Shown here: positions 6,672 to 13,759 of the stretch, piece after piece | Numbering within the stretch: the stretch's first letter is position 1 | How the letters are laid out: each line of letters starts with the position of its first letter | From: Lachnospiraceae bacterium UBA1201 | GTDB taxonomy: Bacteria > Bacillota > Clostridia > Lachnospirales > Lachnospiraceae | Length of the DNA stretch: 14,935 nt | NCBI GenBank assembly: GCA_002309675.1 | Contig: DBXX01000057.1 | Span: 1-14,935 of the forward strand | Direction of reading: 5' to 3' | Translations under genes and position numbers: made by a program | The notes under the pieces: generated by a model | Told to the model about the DNA's origin: nothing | The model's database searches: none | What the model saw: the letters and a program-made list of their open reading frames with translations, nothing else

Positions 6672-9062
6672 TCAGGATCTCTTCCACTTCCAGTTAGCAA
6701 CCTCCGGCAGATCCAGACCAACTTCGTGGATGTACTGCTTGTGCTCAACGAGCTTATCGCTCATCTTCTGGTACAGGTAAGCGCCGCGGTTGCCGAGCTG
6801 AGGCAGGAACTTGATCGCATCCATTACCAGGTGGAAACGGTCGATGTCGTTCTGTACGCGTACGTCGAACGGAGTCGTGATGGTACCTTCCTCCTTGTAG
6901 CCGCGAACGTGCATCAGACGGTTGTTGTGACGACGGTAGGTCAACTCGTGGATGAGAGAAGCATATCCGTGGAAGTTGAAGAGTACCGGCTTATTCTGGG
7001 TGAACAGGATGTCGTACTCGGCGTCGGTCAGACCGTGCGGGTGCTCGGTGTTCGGCTGCAGTTTGAACAGGTCGACAACGTTGATGAAGCGGATCTTTAC
7101 TTCCGGCAGCTCCTCGTTGAGGATCGATACAGCGGCCAATGCTTCGAGGGTCGGAGTCTCACCTGCGCATGCGAAGATGATATCGGGCTCCTGTCCCTGA
7201 TCGTTGGATGCCCAATCCCAGATGCTGATACCCTGTGTGCAGTGCTTTACTGCCTCAGGCATGGTCAGCCACTGCGGACGAGGGTGCTTCGAAGCAACGA
7301 TAACGTTCACGTAGTTACGGCTGCGGATACAGTGGTCGAAGCAGGAGAGCAGGCAGTTCGAATCCGGCGGCAGATAGAGGCGGACTACGTCTGCCTTCTT
7401 ATTTGCGATGTGATCCATGAAACCGGGATCCTGGTGTGTAAATCCGTTGTGGTCCTGCTGCCATACGGTGGATGCCATGATCAGGTTGAGGGAAGCGATC
7501 TCCTCTCTCCAAGGCAACTGGTTGCAGACCTTCATCCACTTCGCGTGCTGAGCAGCCATGGAGTCGATGATACGGGCAAATGCCTCGTAGGTCGCGAAGA
7601 AACCGTGACGTCCGGTGAGCAGGTAGCCTTCCAGCCAGCCTTCGCACATGTGCTCGGAAAGCATGGAGTCCATAACACGGCCGTCTACAGCCAAATGATC
7701 ATCATTGTCATAGATCTCGGAGTTCCAGTCGCGGTTCTCGGTCTCGAATACAGCGTTCAGACGGTTGGAGTTCGTCTCATCCGGTCCGAAGATACGGAAG
7801 TTCTTGCTGGCTGCATTGAGCTTGAAGATGTCGCGAACGAATTTACCGAGTTCGGTCATATCCTGACCGTCCTGGCCGCCGTGCTCCTTCACTTCGACTG
7901 CGTAGTCGCGGAAGTCAGGCAGACGCAGGTCGCGGAGCAGCTTACCGCCGTTTGCGTGCGGGTTCGCGCCGATACGAGCATCGCCCACGGGAGCGAGAGC
8001 CTTCAGCTCGGGGATCAGGGCGCCCTTCTCGTCGAAGAGTTCCTCTGCGTGGTAGCTGTGCAGCCACTCCTTCAGGATCTCCAGATGCTCCTCGGGCTTC
8101 TCGAAGCTGATCGGAACCTGGTGAGCCAGGAAGTAACCCTCGATGGGCTTGCCGTCAACTACCTTCGGGCCGGTCCAGCCCTTCGGTGTACGAAGAACGA
8201 TCATGGGCCAGATAGGACGGGAAGGATCGTTGTTTTCCCGTGCGTTCTTCTGGATCGCCTTGATCTCCTCGATTACGGTGTTGAGTGTCTCAGCCATCTT
8301 CTTATGCATGGTCATCGGATCGTCGCCTTCTACGAAGTAAGGCTTCCAGCCGCATCCCTTGAAGAAGCATTCGATCTCTTCGTGGGACATACGAGCGAAG
8401 ATGGTCGGGTTAGCGATCTTGTAACCGTTCAGGTGCAGGATCGGAAGAACCGCACCGTCATTGATCGGGTTCAGGAATTTATTGGACTGCCAGGAGGTAG
8501 CAAGAGGGCCGGTCTCTGCCTCACCGTCGCCGACGGTAACCGCTGCGATCAGGTCGGGGTTATCGAAAACCGCACCGAATGCATGGGCAATGCCGTATCC
8601 GAGCTCGCCGCCTTCGTTGATGGAACCGGGGGTCTCGGGAGCACAGTGGCTGGGCATGCCGCCCGGGAAGGAGAAGCGCTTAAACATCTTCGCCATACCC
8701 GCCTCATCTTCGCTGATGTCCGGGTAGATCTCGCTGTAGCTGCCTTCCAGATAGCTGTTAGCGATGAAGAAGTTTCCGCCGTGTCCGGGACCGGAAAGAA
8801 GGATCAGATCCAGATCGTAACGCTTGATCACACGGTTCAAATGAACGTAAACGAAGTTCTGGCCGGGAACGGTTCCCCAGTGTCCTACGATCTTCTTCTT
8901 GATGCTGTTTAAAGTCAGCGGCTTACGGAGCAGCGGATTATCCAGCAAGTATAACTGTCCTGCGGAAAGATAGTTCGTTGCGCGCCAGTAGGCGTCCATT
9001 TTCCGAAGATATTCCTCGGTAAGTTCGCCCTTTTCTACACAATAATTATTTTTATCCTGCAT
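6672..9062 (-). CDS. xfp: Phosphoketolase (xylulose-5-phosphate / fructose-6-phosphate)
   Basis: This 796-residue thiamine-diphosphate enzyme splits xylulose 5-phosphate, and in dual-specificity members fructose 6-phosphate, with phosphate to give acetyl phosphate plus an aldose phosphate. It is the key step of the phosphoketolase pathway in the cytoplasm. Visible landmarks are HWGT (61-64), GPGHGG (91-96), the phosphate-region stretch FSFPGGMPSH (130-139) and the thiamine-diphosphate motif GDGEAETGPLATSW (178-191). Length and collinearity fit full-length family members. The start is fixed by AAGGAGG 4 nt before the ATG, and the stop is TGA at 6672-6674. Single-gene transcription is likely, from a near-consensus promoter to a strong terminator. 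Dual versus single substrate specificity cannot be read from the sequence. The thiamine pyrophosphokinase encoded about 1.3 kb away makes the cofactor, which may be coincidental. Confidence 0.97.
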   Translation of the reverse strand: MQDKNNYCVEKGELTEEYLRKMDAYWRATNYLSAGQLYLLDNPLLRKPLTLNSIKKKIVGHWGTVPGQNFVYVHLNRVIKRYDLDLILLSGPGHGGNFFIANSYLEGSYSEIYPDISEDEAGMAKMFKRFSFPGGMPSHCAPETPGSINEGGELGYGIAHAFGAVFDNPDLIAAVTVGDGEAETGPLATSWQSNKFLNPINDGAVLPILHLNGYKIANPTIFARMSHEEIECFFKGCGWKPYFVEGDDPMTMHKKMAETLNTVIEEIKAIQKNARENNDPSRPIWPMIVLRTPKGWTGPKVVDGKPIEGYFLAHQVPISFEKPEEHLEILKEWLHSYHAEELFDEKGALIPELKALAPVGDARIGANPHANGGKLLRDLRLPDFRDYAVEVKEHGGQDGQDMTELGKFVRDIFKLNAASKNFRIFGPDETNSNRLNAVFETENRDWNSEIYDNDDHLAVDGRVMDSMLSEHMCEGWLEGYLLTGRHGFFATYEAFARIIDSMAAQHAKWMKVCNQLPWREEIASLNLIMASTVWQQDHNGFTHQDPGFMDHIANKKADVVRLYLPPDSNCLLSCFDHCIRSRNYVNVIVASKHPRPQWLTMPEAVKHCTQGISIWDWASNDQGQEPDIIFACAGETPTLEALAAVSILNEELPEVKIRFINVVDLFKLQPNTEHPHGLTDAEYDILFTQNKPVLFNFHGYASLIHELTYRRHNNRLMHVRGYKEEGTITTPFDVRVQNDIDRFHLVMDAIKFLPQLGNRGAYLYQKMSDKLVEHKQYIHEVGLDLPEVANWKWKRS

Positions 9063-9123
9063 AAGGCCTCCTTAATGATTTATGCTTGAAACGTATAGTT
9101 ACAGGGGATTTTACCCCGGCCAT

Positions 9124-9152
9124 ATCTTAGCAAAGATGCGGGGGGATGTCAA
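9124..9152 (-). promoter_or_regulatory. Strong promoter for xfp
   Basis: On the minus strand, a perfect TTGACA (-35, at 9147-9152) lies 17 nt from TAAGAT (-10, at 9124-9129). The predicted 5' leader is about 55 nt and contains a small GGGG-TAAAAT-CCCC hairpin (9104-9117) before the AAGGAGG ribosome site. This arrangement suggests high, housekeeping-type expression. The leader hairpin is too weak to call a riboswitch. Confidence 0.85.
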
Positions 9153-9177
9153 CGAAAACGAAAAGATTTGATATTAA

Positions 9178-9237
9178 AACCGGAAGGGTTTTTGTTTTTT
9201 GCAAGGCCGGATGCTTCTTGCAATCAAAAACCCGGTT
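9178..9237. repeat. Hairpin between the divergent promoters
   Basis: A 60-nt interrupted palindrome: AACCG (9178-9182) with CGGTT (9233-9237), GGTTTTTG (9187-9194) with CAAAAACC (9225-9232), and TTGCAAG (9199-9205) with CTTGCAA (9217-9223). About 20 bp pair in total. It begins 26 nt upstream of the xfp -35 and lies well upstream of the rightward promoter, so it is not in either predicted transcript. It could be a regulator site or an old palindromic insertion. The rest of 9153-9367 shows nothing I can name. Confidence 0.55.
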
Positions 9238-9367
9238 GAATTGTTGTAATTCGTACTGCAAAACGCACAATTCAGAGCGTCCCGTCGCCGCTTCACGAGT
9301 TCATTCTAAATGTGAAAAAAATCGACAAATAGTGGAAGAAAAACCGGATGTTCACGGCGTTGCATGG

Positions 9368-9396
9368 TTTACATACCGCGTAGGGTTTGGTAAAAT
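9368..9396 (+). promoter_or_regulatory. Promoter for the histidinol phosphatase gene
   Basis: TTTACA (9368-9373) and TAAAAT (9391-9396) are separated by exactly 17 nt, each one mismatch from consensus. The predicted leader of about 50 nt contains an AGCCGC/GCGGCT hairpin (9406-9423) before the ribosome site AAGG (9442-9445). Confidence 0.65.
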
Positions 9397-9453
9397 TGTA
9401 GGTGGAGCCGCCGCTGCGCGGCTTACGGGGTTTACAATAGAAAGGCAACAACT

Positions 9454-10212
9454 ATGATCGCAAATTATCACAGTCACACGACCCGCTGCCACCACGCAAC
9501 GGGCACACAAAGAGAATATGTAGAGAAGGCGATCGAAGCGGGCTTCCAAGTGTTCGGATTTTCCGACCACACGCCATATCCGTACAACAATGGCTTCGTT
9601 TCGTCGATCCGGATGCTTCCGAACGAGCTCGAGGATTACGTGAAGGAAACGCTGGATCTAAAGGAAGAGTATAAGAAGGACATCGATATCAAACTCGGGC
9701 TGGAGGTCGAATATTTCCCGAAGCATTTCGAGGATCTTTTGCGGCTCTGCGAGCCTTACCCGATCGAGTATTTCCTGCTGGCACAGCATCACACGGACAA
9801 TGAATACGACGGCACCTATGTCGGCTTCCCGACGCAGGACGAGGTCGTGCTTCAGAAATACTGCAACCAGATCTACGAGGCATTGGCCACCGGAAAGTTT
9901 CTGTACCTGGCGCACCCGGACCTGGTGAATTTTAAGGGCGAGGAGGCCGTTTACGAGCGTTATATGCGCGAATTGTGCCGGAAGGTGAAATCCTACGGCT
10001 TGCCGCTGGAGATCAATTTTCTGGGCATCTGGGACCACCGGAACTATCCGGACCGCCGCTTCTGGAAGATCGCCGGCGAGGAGCAGGTCGACGTGATCTT
10101 CGGTGCCGATGCGCACCATGTCAGCAAGATCTGGCTGCCCGAGTGCGAGAAGATCGCGATGCAGATCGTGGAAGAAAACGGGCTGAAGCTAGTGGAGAGA
10201 CTGGACGTGTGA
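9454..10212 (+). CDS. Histidinol-phosphatase, PHP family (HisJ/HisK type)
   Basis: This 252-residue cytoplasmic metal-dependent phosphatase belongs to the PHP superfamily. Its family role is removing phosphate from histidinol phosphate, the penultimate part of histidine synthesis. The metal-binding signature is nearly complete: H6 and H8 in NYHSHT, D38-H39 in SDHTPY, E84 in LGLEVEY, H112 and H113, H154 in AHPD, and GADAHH with D219 and H221. Length matches the family (about 250-270). The start is ATG 9454 with AAGG 8 nt upstream. No other his gene is in the window, so the substrate assignment is by family only; another small phosphate ester remains possible. Its TGA stop (10210-10212) lies inside the first copy of a 29-nt palindromic repeat. 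Confidence 0.85.
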   Translation: MIANYHSHTTRCHHATGTQREYVEKAIEAGFQVFGFSDHTPYPYNNGFVSSIRMLPNELEDYVKETLDLKEEYKKDIDIKLGLEVEYFPKHFEDLLRLCEPYPIEYFLLAQHHTDNEYDGTYVGFPTQDEVVLQKYCNQIYEALATGKFLYLAHPDLVNFKGEEAVYERYMRELCRKVKSYGLPLEINFLGIWDHRNYPDRRFWKIAGEEQVDVIFGADAHHVSKIWLPECEKIAMQIVEENGLKLVERLDV

Positions 10213-10297
10213 CAACGGGGACGGTTCTTCCTGTCACGGTGACAGCGGGGACGGTTCTTTTTGTCACGGTGACAATGGGGACGGTTCTTTTTGTCAC
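10209..10297 (+). repeat. Three tandem copies of the 29-nt palindromic element
   Basis: Copies lie at 10209-10237, 10239-10267 and 10269-10297, each separated by a single G, giving a 30-nt period. Each reads GTGACA, two variable bases, GGGGACGGTTCTT, two variable bases, TGTCAC. The ends form a 6-bp inverted repeat. The first copy overlaps the preceding gene, whose TGA stop is part of its GTGACA. The last is followed by ATTCTGAG, with no T-tract. Confidence 0.9.
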
Positions 10298-10309
10298 ATT
10301 CTGAGTGGG

Positions 10310-10325
10310 CGGGGGATTGCCCCCG
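10310..10325 (+). other. G/C hairpin before the thiamine pyrophosphokinase gene
   Basis: CGGGGG (10310-10315) pairs with CCCCCG (10320-10325) across an ATTG loop, 8 nt upstream of the AGGAG ribosome site (10334-10338). There is no T-tract. It could affect ribosome access or be a leftover of the adjacent repeat cluster. Confidence 0.4.
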
Positions 10326-10349
10326 GTCTATATAGGAGTACATTGGAAA

Positions 10350-11036
10350 ATGCGAAAAACAACGATGAAAGATGGCGCAAAAAGAGACGGAGATACGTGG
10401 ATCTTAGTGGCCGGAGGTACGGTGAGTCCGGCGTTTATTCGCCGCGTTTTCGATGAAGCAAAACCGCCGGTGATCCTGATCGGAGTAGATCGGGGCACCA
10501 TTAAAATATTGGACGCGGGGCTGATCCCTTCGCGCGCCATCGGAGATTTCGACTCGGTGAGCGAGGAAGAGTGGGAGCGCATCCGTTCGATGAAGATCCA
10601 CGTGGAGAAACTGATCCCGGAGAAGGACGACACCGACACGGAGCATGCGCTTCGGTATGCGCTGAATGAGCGGCCGCGCCGGATCCTGTGCCTGGGCTGC
10701 ACCGGGACGCGCCTGGACCAGACGCTGAGCAGCATTGGTCTTTTGAAACAGGCGGCCGATGAAGGCATCGAGGCGTTTATCCTAGACGAAAACAACCGCG
10801 TGCGCGTGGTGCGCGGCAGTTGCACCTTGCATAAAAAGGAAGCGTTTGGCAAATATGTGTCTGTGCTCCCGTACGGCGACCGCTTGGAGCATCTGTATAT
10901 GAAGGGCTTTAAATATCCCGCGGAGGATGTGAGCACGGATTTCAGCGTCAGCCTCACGGTCAGCAACGAATTGACCGCGAAGGATGGAGAGATCCGCTGC
11001 GACGGATACTGCATCGTGATCGAAAGCAGAGACTAG
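10350..11036 (+). CDS. thiN: Thiamine pyrophosphokinase
   Basis: This 228-residue enzyme transfers pyrophosphate from ATP to thiamine to make thiamine diphosphate, the cofactor of enzymes such as the phosphoketolase encoded nearby. Family landmarks are in order: GVDRGTIKILDAGLIP (45-60), GDFDSV (65-70), KDDTDTEHAL (92-101), GCTGTRLDQTLSSI (116-129), and the C-terminal thiamine-site stretch GFKYPAEDVSTDFSVSLTVS (186-205) continuing into NEL. Length fits ThiN (about 210-230). I prefer ATG 10350, 11 nt after AGGAG; a 15-codon upstream extension to GTG 10305 would overlap the G/C hairpin and place the ribosome site inside the gene. A TTG next to AGGAG (10343) is out of frame. The next gene starts 24 nt after the stop, so the two probably form an operon. 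Confidence 0.93.
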   Translation: MRKTTMKDGAKRDGDTWILVAGGTVSPAFIRRVFDEAKPPVILIGVDRGTIKILDAGLIPSRAIGDFDSVSEEEWERIRSMKIHVEKLIPEKDDTDTEHALRYALNERPRRILCLGCTGTRLDQTLSSIGLLKQAADEGIEAFILDENNRVRVVRGSCTLHKKEAFGKYVSVLPYGDRLEHLYMKGFKYPAEDVSTDFSVSLTVSNELTAKDGEIRCDGYCIVIESRD

Positions 11037-11060
11037 AAATAAGTTAAGAGGAGAGAGAAA

Positions 11061-11879
11061 ATGCAGTTTGGAATGCCGACACTGATCGAAAACAAGACCC
11101 TACAGGATAATGTCGACCTTTGTAAAAGCCTGGGCCTTAAGTTTATTGAGCTGAATATGAATTTCCCGGAGTATCAGGTGGATCGTCTGGAGCAGGTCGA
11201 TGAGCTGATCAAAACAGCGGAGAATGCAGGGATCTATTATACGATCCATCTCGATGAAAACCTGAATATTGCCGACTTTAATTCTCTGGTTACCGGGGCG
11301 TATCTGGAGACGGTGCGGCGGACGGTTGAGGTGGCGAAAAAACTGCTGCCGCTCCGTGACCGCTTCGGGGACAGGACGCAGCCGCTGATCCTGAATATGC
11401 ACATGAACCACGGGATCTTTATCACATTGCCCGATCGAAAAGTTCAAATGTATGACAGGGATTTCGATACATATATAACTGCTTTTGCCAGATTCCGCTC
11501 GTTATGCGAGGAGTGGATCGCGGGAAATGACATTCGGATCGCCGTGGAGAACACGGATGGGTTCCGTGAATATGAGAAAAAGGCCATCGACCTGCTTCTA
11601 GAAAGTCCGGCCTTCGGCCTGACCTGGGATATAGGGCATTCAAAGGCCACAGGAGAAAAGGACGTTCCGTTTATTATGGAGCGTGAGGAGAGGTTGATTC
11701 ATTTCCATATCCATGACGGCTGCGAGAAGCCGCCGAAGAACCACCTGGCGCTGGGCGACGGCGAGATCGACCTCAACGCGCGGTTTAATCTGGCCGGACG
11801 GAGAAACGCGCGGTGTGTGTTGGAGACGAAGACGATCGAAGCCCTGAAAAAATCCGTAGAATGGCTGAAAGCCATGTGA
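11061..11879 (+). CDS. Sugar phosphate isomerase/epimerase-like TIM-barrel protein
   Basis: This 272-residue protein resembles the xylose isomerase-like TIM-barrel superfamily (AP endonuclease 2-type fold). These are divalent-metal enzymes acting on sugars, sugar phosphates or cyclitols. Candidate metal ligands sit at strand ends: E30 in FIEL, H63 in IHLDE, H114 in NMHMNHG, E163 in IAVENTDG, D190 and H193 in LTWDIGHS, H214/H216/H218 in HFHIHDG, and D233/E235 in LGDGEID. No signal peptide is present. GAGGAGAG lies just before ATG 11061. The position 24 nt after the thiamine pyrophosphokinase suggests co-transcription, but the substrate is unknown and no sugar-catabolic genes adjoin. Its TGA stop (11877-11879) is inside a 29-nt repeat copy. 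Confidence 0.8.
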   Translation: MQFGMPTLIENKTLQDNVDLCKSLGLKFIELNMNFPEYQVDRLEQVDELIKTAENAGIYYTIHLDENLNIADFNSLVTGAYLETVRRTVEVAKKLLPLRDRFGDRTQPLILNMHMNHGIFITLPDRKVQMYDRDFDTYITAFARFRSLCEEWIAGNDIRIAVENTDGFREYEKKAIDLLLESPAFGLTWDIGHSKATGEKDVPFIMEREERLIHFHIHDGCEKPPKNHLALGDGEIDLNARFNLAGRRNARCVLETKTIEALKKSVEWLKAM

Positions 11880-11904
11880 CAGTGGGGACGGTTCTTTTTG
11901 TCAC
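11876..11904 (+). repeat. 29-nt palindromic element, single copy at the isomerase-like gene stop
   Basis: The copy has GTGACA ends, the invariant core GGGGACGGTTCTT and TGTCAC. Flanking bases extend the inverted repeat to ATGTGACA/TGTCACAT. The gene's TGA stop is formed by the element's GTGACA. No T-tract follows; TGTCAC is followed by ATTTCGG. Confidence 0.9.
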
Positions 11905-11956
11905 ATTTCGGTGACTCGATGTAGCACACCATCAAAAGCGAAACGGAGGCATATAC

Positions 11957-12517
11957 ATGAAGTATAAGAAGATAGAAAAGATACATCAGGGGCGGTTCAT
12001 TACCCGCTATGATGTGACATATGAGACGGAGGCCGGGAACGAGAAGGTCTATGAGATGATCAGCCGCGACCCGAATATAAACTCAGAGGAGGCGCTGAAG
12101 CGCGGGAAAATCGATGCCGTTGTGATGGCGATCTTCGACGAGACCGGCGAGAAGATCTTGCTGGACTGTGAGTACCGTCTGGCGGTCGATGCGTGGGTGT
12201 ACAACTTCCCGGCGGGACTCATTGACCCAGGTGAAACACCCGAGGTGGCCGCGAAGCGCGAACTGCGCGAGGAGACCGGCCTGGAGCTCTACGCCATCGA
12301 TGACGTGATCGGCGAGAGTTATTCGGCTGTCGGTTTTTCAAATGAGAAGAATATCATGATCGTCGGGCGCGCCCGGGGAACATTTTCCGAAAGCACATCG
12401 GAATACGAAGAGATCCGCTCCGGCTGGTACACCAAAGCCGAAGTTCGCAAACTGCTCGCCGAAGCCATCTTCGCAGGAAGAACGCAGGCGTTCGCATACA
12501 TGTGGAGCAAGCAGTGA
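11957..12517 (+). CDS. NUDIX hydrolase (ADP-ribose pyrophosphatase-like)
   Basis: This 186-residue cytoplasmic NUDIX protein hydrolyses a nucleoside diphosphate linked to another group. The full NUDIX box is visible: G87, E93, then R101-E102-L103, E105-E106, G108-L109 (GLIDPGETPEVAAKRELREE leading into TGL). The N-terminal region with RYDVTYETEAG and a helix before the box resembles ADP-sugar pyrophosphatases, and a C-terminal GWYTKAEVRKLLAE helix is usual in that subgroup. ADP-ribose is the likeliest substrate (inference). ACGGAGG precedes ATG 11957 by about 8 nt. It lies 77 nt after the previous stop with a palindromic repeat between and no promoter I would call, so it may be read through from upstream. 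Another repeat copy begins 7 nt after its stop. Confidence 0.88.
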   Translation: MKYKKIEKIHQGRFITRYDVTYETEAGNEKVYEMISRDPNINSEEALKRGKIDAVVMAIFDETGEKILLDCEYRLAVDAWVYNFPAGLIDPGETPEVAAKRELREETGLELYAIDDVIGESYSAVGFSNEKNIMIVGRARGTFSESTSEYEEIRSGWYTKAEVRKLLAEAIFAGRTQAFAYMWSKQ

Positions 12518-12524
12518 GCCATGC

Positions 12525-12553
12525 GTGACAGTGGGGACGGTTCTTTCTGTCAC
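12525..12553 (+). repeat. 29-nt palindromic element after the NUDIX gene
   Basis: The copy keeps GTGACA, the 13-nt core and TGTCAC, and starts 7 nt after the stop. CTTTTTC follows directly, so here the 6-bp hairpin plus T-run could act as a weak terminator. It faces two inverted copies 52 nt downstream. Confidence 0.9.
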
Positions 12554-12605
12554 CTTTTTCGCGTACGAAACCTAGGGAAAATGGGGCTTTCATGGGGGCG
12601 ACTAT

Positions 12606-12664
12606 GTGACAGCAAGAACCGTCCCCGGTGTCACCGTGACAAAAAGAACCGTCCCCGGTGTCAC
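12606..12664 (-). repeat. Two tandem 29-nt palindromic elements in inverted orientation
   Basis: Copies at 12606-12634 and 12636-12664 read AAGAACCGTCCCC on the plus strand, the reverse complement of the core. They are one base apart, as in the triple cluster at 10209. With the forward copy at 12525-12553 they could form a 29-bp cruciform or RNA stem across a 52-nt or 82-nt gap. The intervening sequence (12554-12605) holds no recognisable gene. Confidence 0.9.
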
Positions 12665-12710
12665 ATGAGCCGCTTACCCTTCATTTGTGTACCGCTTGCG
12701 GCGCTCCCTC

Positions 12711-12739
12711 TTGTTTTTTCTCACAGGTTGCTTTATTGT
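12711..12739 (+). promoter_or_regulatory. Weak candidate promoter for the LytTR unit
   Basis: TTGTTT (12711-12716) and TATTGT (12734-12739) are 17 nt apart, each a partial match to consensus. Downstream, GACTCAGG occurs twice (12741-12748 and 12776-12783), flanking a CCCC-GAC-GGGG hairpin near 12763-12774. This could be a leader or autoregulatory site. I see nothing better in 12665-12801. Confidence 0.3.
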
Positions 12740-12780
12740 TGACTCAGGTTTGAAACACAAGCCTCCCCGACGGGGGACTC

Positions 12781-12800
12781 AGGAGAACATGTTAGACTGA
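12781..12800 (+). other. Ribosome site and three-codon minicistron (Met-Leu-Asp-stop) before the LytTR gene
   Basis: AGGAG (12781-12785) is 3 nt from ATG 12789, which reads Met-Leu-Asp-stop and ends at 12800, one base before ATG 12802 of the LytTR gene. The LytTR ATG has no other ribosome site; AGGAG is 16 nt away, which is long. Termination-reinitiation could link the two. It could also be chance. Confidence 0.35.
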
Positions 12801-12801
12801 A

Positions 12802-13254
12802 ATGAAAGTATTTGTAAACACGACAGGCAAAGATGATGAGATGCGCGTAGAGATCCTGTGCCGGCAGATCACCGGTGAGGTCCGCGATCTCGAACGGTAC
12901 ATCCGAAATTACGACGGAAAACTGATCGCACATGCCGGCGAGGATGTGGCCCGCGTATCCGTGAGGGACATCCTGTACATCGAAGCGGTGGACAGCAATG
13001 TCTTCCTCTATACGCAGTCCGGCGTGTACGAGACGGAGAAAAAACTATACGAACTGGAGACGCTGCTGAGCGCCCGCGATTTCATCCGGTGCGGCAAGTC
13101 GCTGATCGTGAACATCTATCACATCCGCGCGCTGCGGCCGGAGATCACCCGGAACATTCGGGTGACCATGGACAATGATGAGATCCTGTATATCTCGCGG
13201 CGGTACGCGAAGGCGTTTAAGGAGCGGATCGCAGGAGGGGCGGAGCATGAATGA
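12802..13254 (+). CDS. LytTR-family DNA-binding transcriptional regulator
   Basis: This 150-residue protein is a stand-alone LytTR DNA-binding domain (about residues 45-145) with a short N-terminal segment and no receiver domain. Diagnostic stretches are VSVRDILYIEAVDSNVFLYT (52-71), ETEKKLYELETLL (77-89), FIRCGKSLIVNIYHIRALRP (94-113) and ISRRYAKAFKERI (131-143). Such regulators bind direct repeats and often control the membrane genes beside them. The next gene encodes a DUF3021-like membrane protein overlapping by 8 nt, a pairing I recognise as recurrent in Bacillota. The start choice is awkward (see the minicistron entry); a later ATG at 12841 has no ribosome site. Autoregulation is likely by family analogy, not shown here. 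Confidence 0.92.
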   Translation: MKVFVNTTGKDDEMRVEILCRQITGEVRDLERYIRNYDGKLIAHAGEDVARVSVRDILYIEAVDSNVFLYTQSGVYETEKKLYELETLLSARDFIRCGKSLIVNIYHIRALRPEITRNIRVTMDNDEILYISRRYAKAFKERIAGGAEHE

Positions 13255-13759
13255 AGCGAGAGTTAAGCAAAAGAAAGAAATGGGACGGGCCAATGTAAAG
13301 AGCGCATTGCTGATGTTCCGAATGGTATTTACGATTGCGTTCACGTGGCTGATGCTTCTGGTCCTGCTGATCGCGGCGGCCTGCGGAAAAGAGATGATCT
13401 CGGTGAGCTTTTCACTGAAGCTCCTGGCATTTAGCGCCGGCGCATCCGTGATCTTCTGCGGAGTATTTTCCGAACTGTTCCTGAAAGGGAAATCGTTCAT
13501 TTTCCGCATGACGATCTTCATGGTGGCATTCCTCCCGCTCGAAGTAGCCTGCTTCTACTGGATGGGCATTTTCTCCGGCTCGGGCGACTGGGCACTCTGG
13601 TTGTTATTCGTCGGAACGTTCATCGCATTCTACCTGATCTCGGTAGTTCTGGATCGTGTTGTGTTTGCAAAACGAGGTGAAGTTTACACACAGCAATTAA
13701 AAGCATACCAGAATGAAAGGAAACAAGATTATGAGAGCGATTACGAAGGAATATCATGA
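13247..13759 (+). CDS. DUF3021-like four-helix membrane protein
   Basis: This 170-residue integral membrane protein has a basic N-terminal tail (about 18 residues) and four hydrophobic segments near 19-46, 53-79, 84-109 and 114-140. It ends in a charged cytoplasmic tail, LKAYQNERKQDYESDYEG. Size, four helices and coupling to a LytTR gene match DUF3021 proteins, thought to act as membrane partners or controllers of the regulator (inference). ATG 13247 is chosen because AGGAGGGG (13233-13240) is correctly spaced and the start overlaps the LytTR stop by 8 nt; the longer frame from 13175 would lie inside the LytTR gene. Translational coupling is likely. Confidence 0.85.
   Translation: MNEARVKQKKEMGRANVKSALLMFRMVFTIAFTWLMLLVLLIAAACGKEMISVSFSLKLLAFSAGASVIFCGVFSELFLKGKSFIFRMTIFMVAFLPLEVACFYWMGIFSGSGDWALWLLFVGTFIAFYLISVVLDRVVFAKRGEVYTQQLKAYQNERKQDYESDYEGIS

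Noticed and set aside
6726..8912. 728-codon open frame on the plus strand opposite xfp
   Set aside because: It is fully antisense to an unmistakable phosphoketolase, has no recognisable domains, and is explained by the strong codon bias of xfp.
9063..9117. Riboswitch in the xfp leader
   Set aside because: The predicted leader is only about 55 nt with a single 4-bp hairpin, too little for any known aptamer.
10044..10343. Minus-strand ORF with repeated KNRPHCH-like peptides
   Set aside because: The peptide is just the translation of the three tandem 29-nt elements; the period of 30 nt keeps it open by chance.
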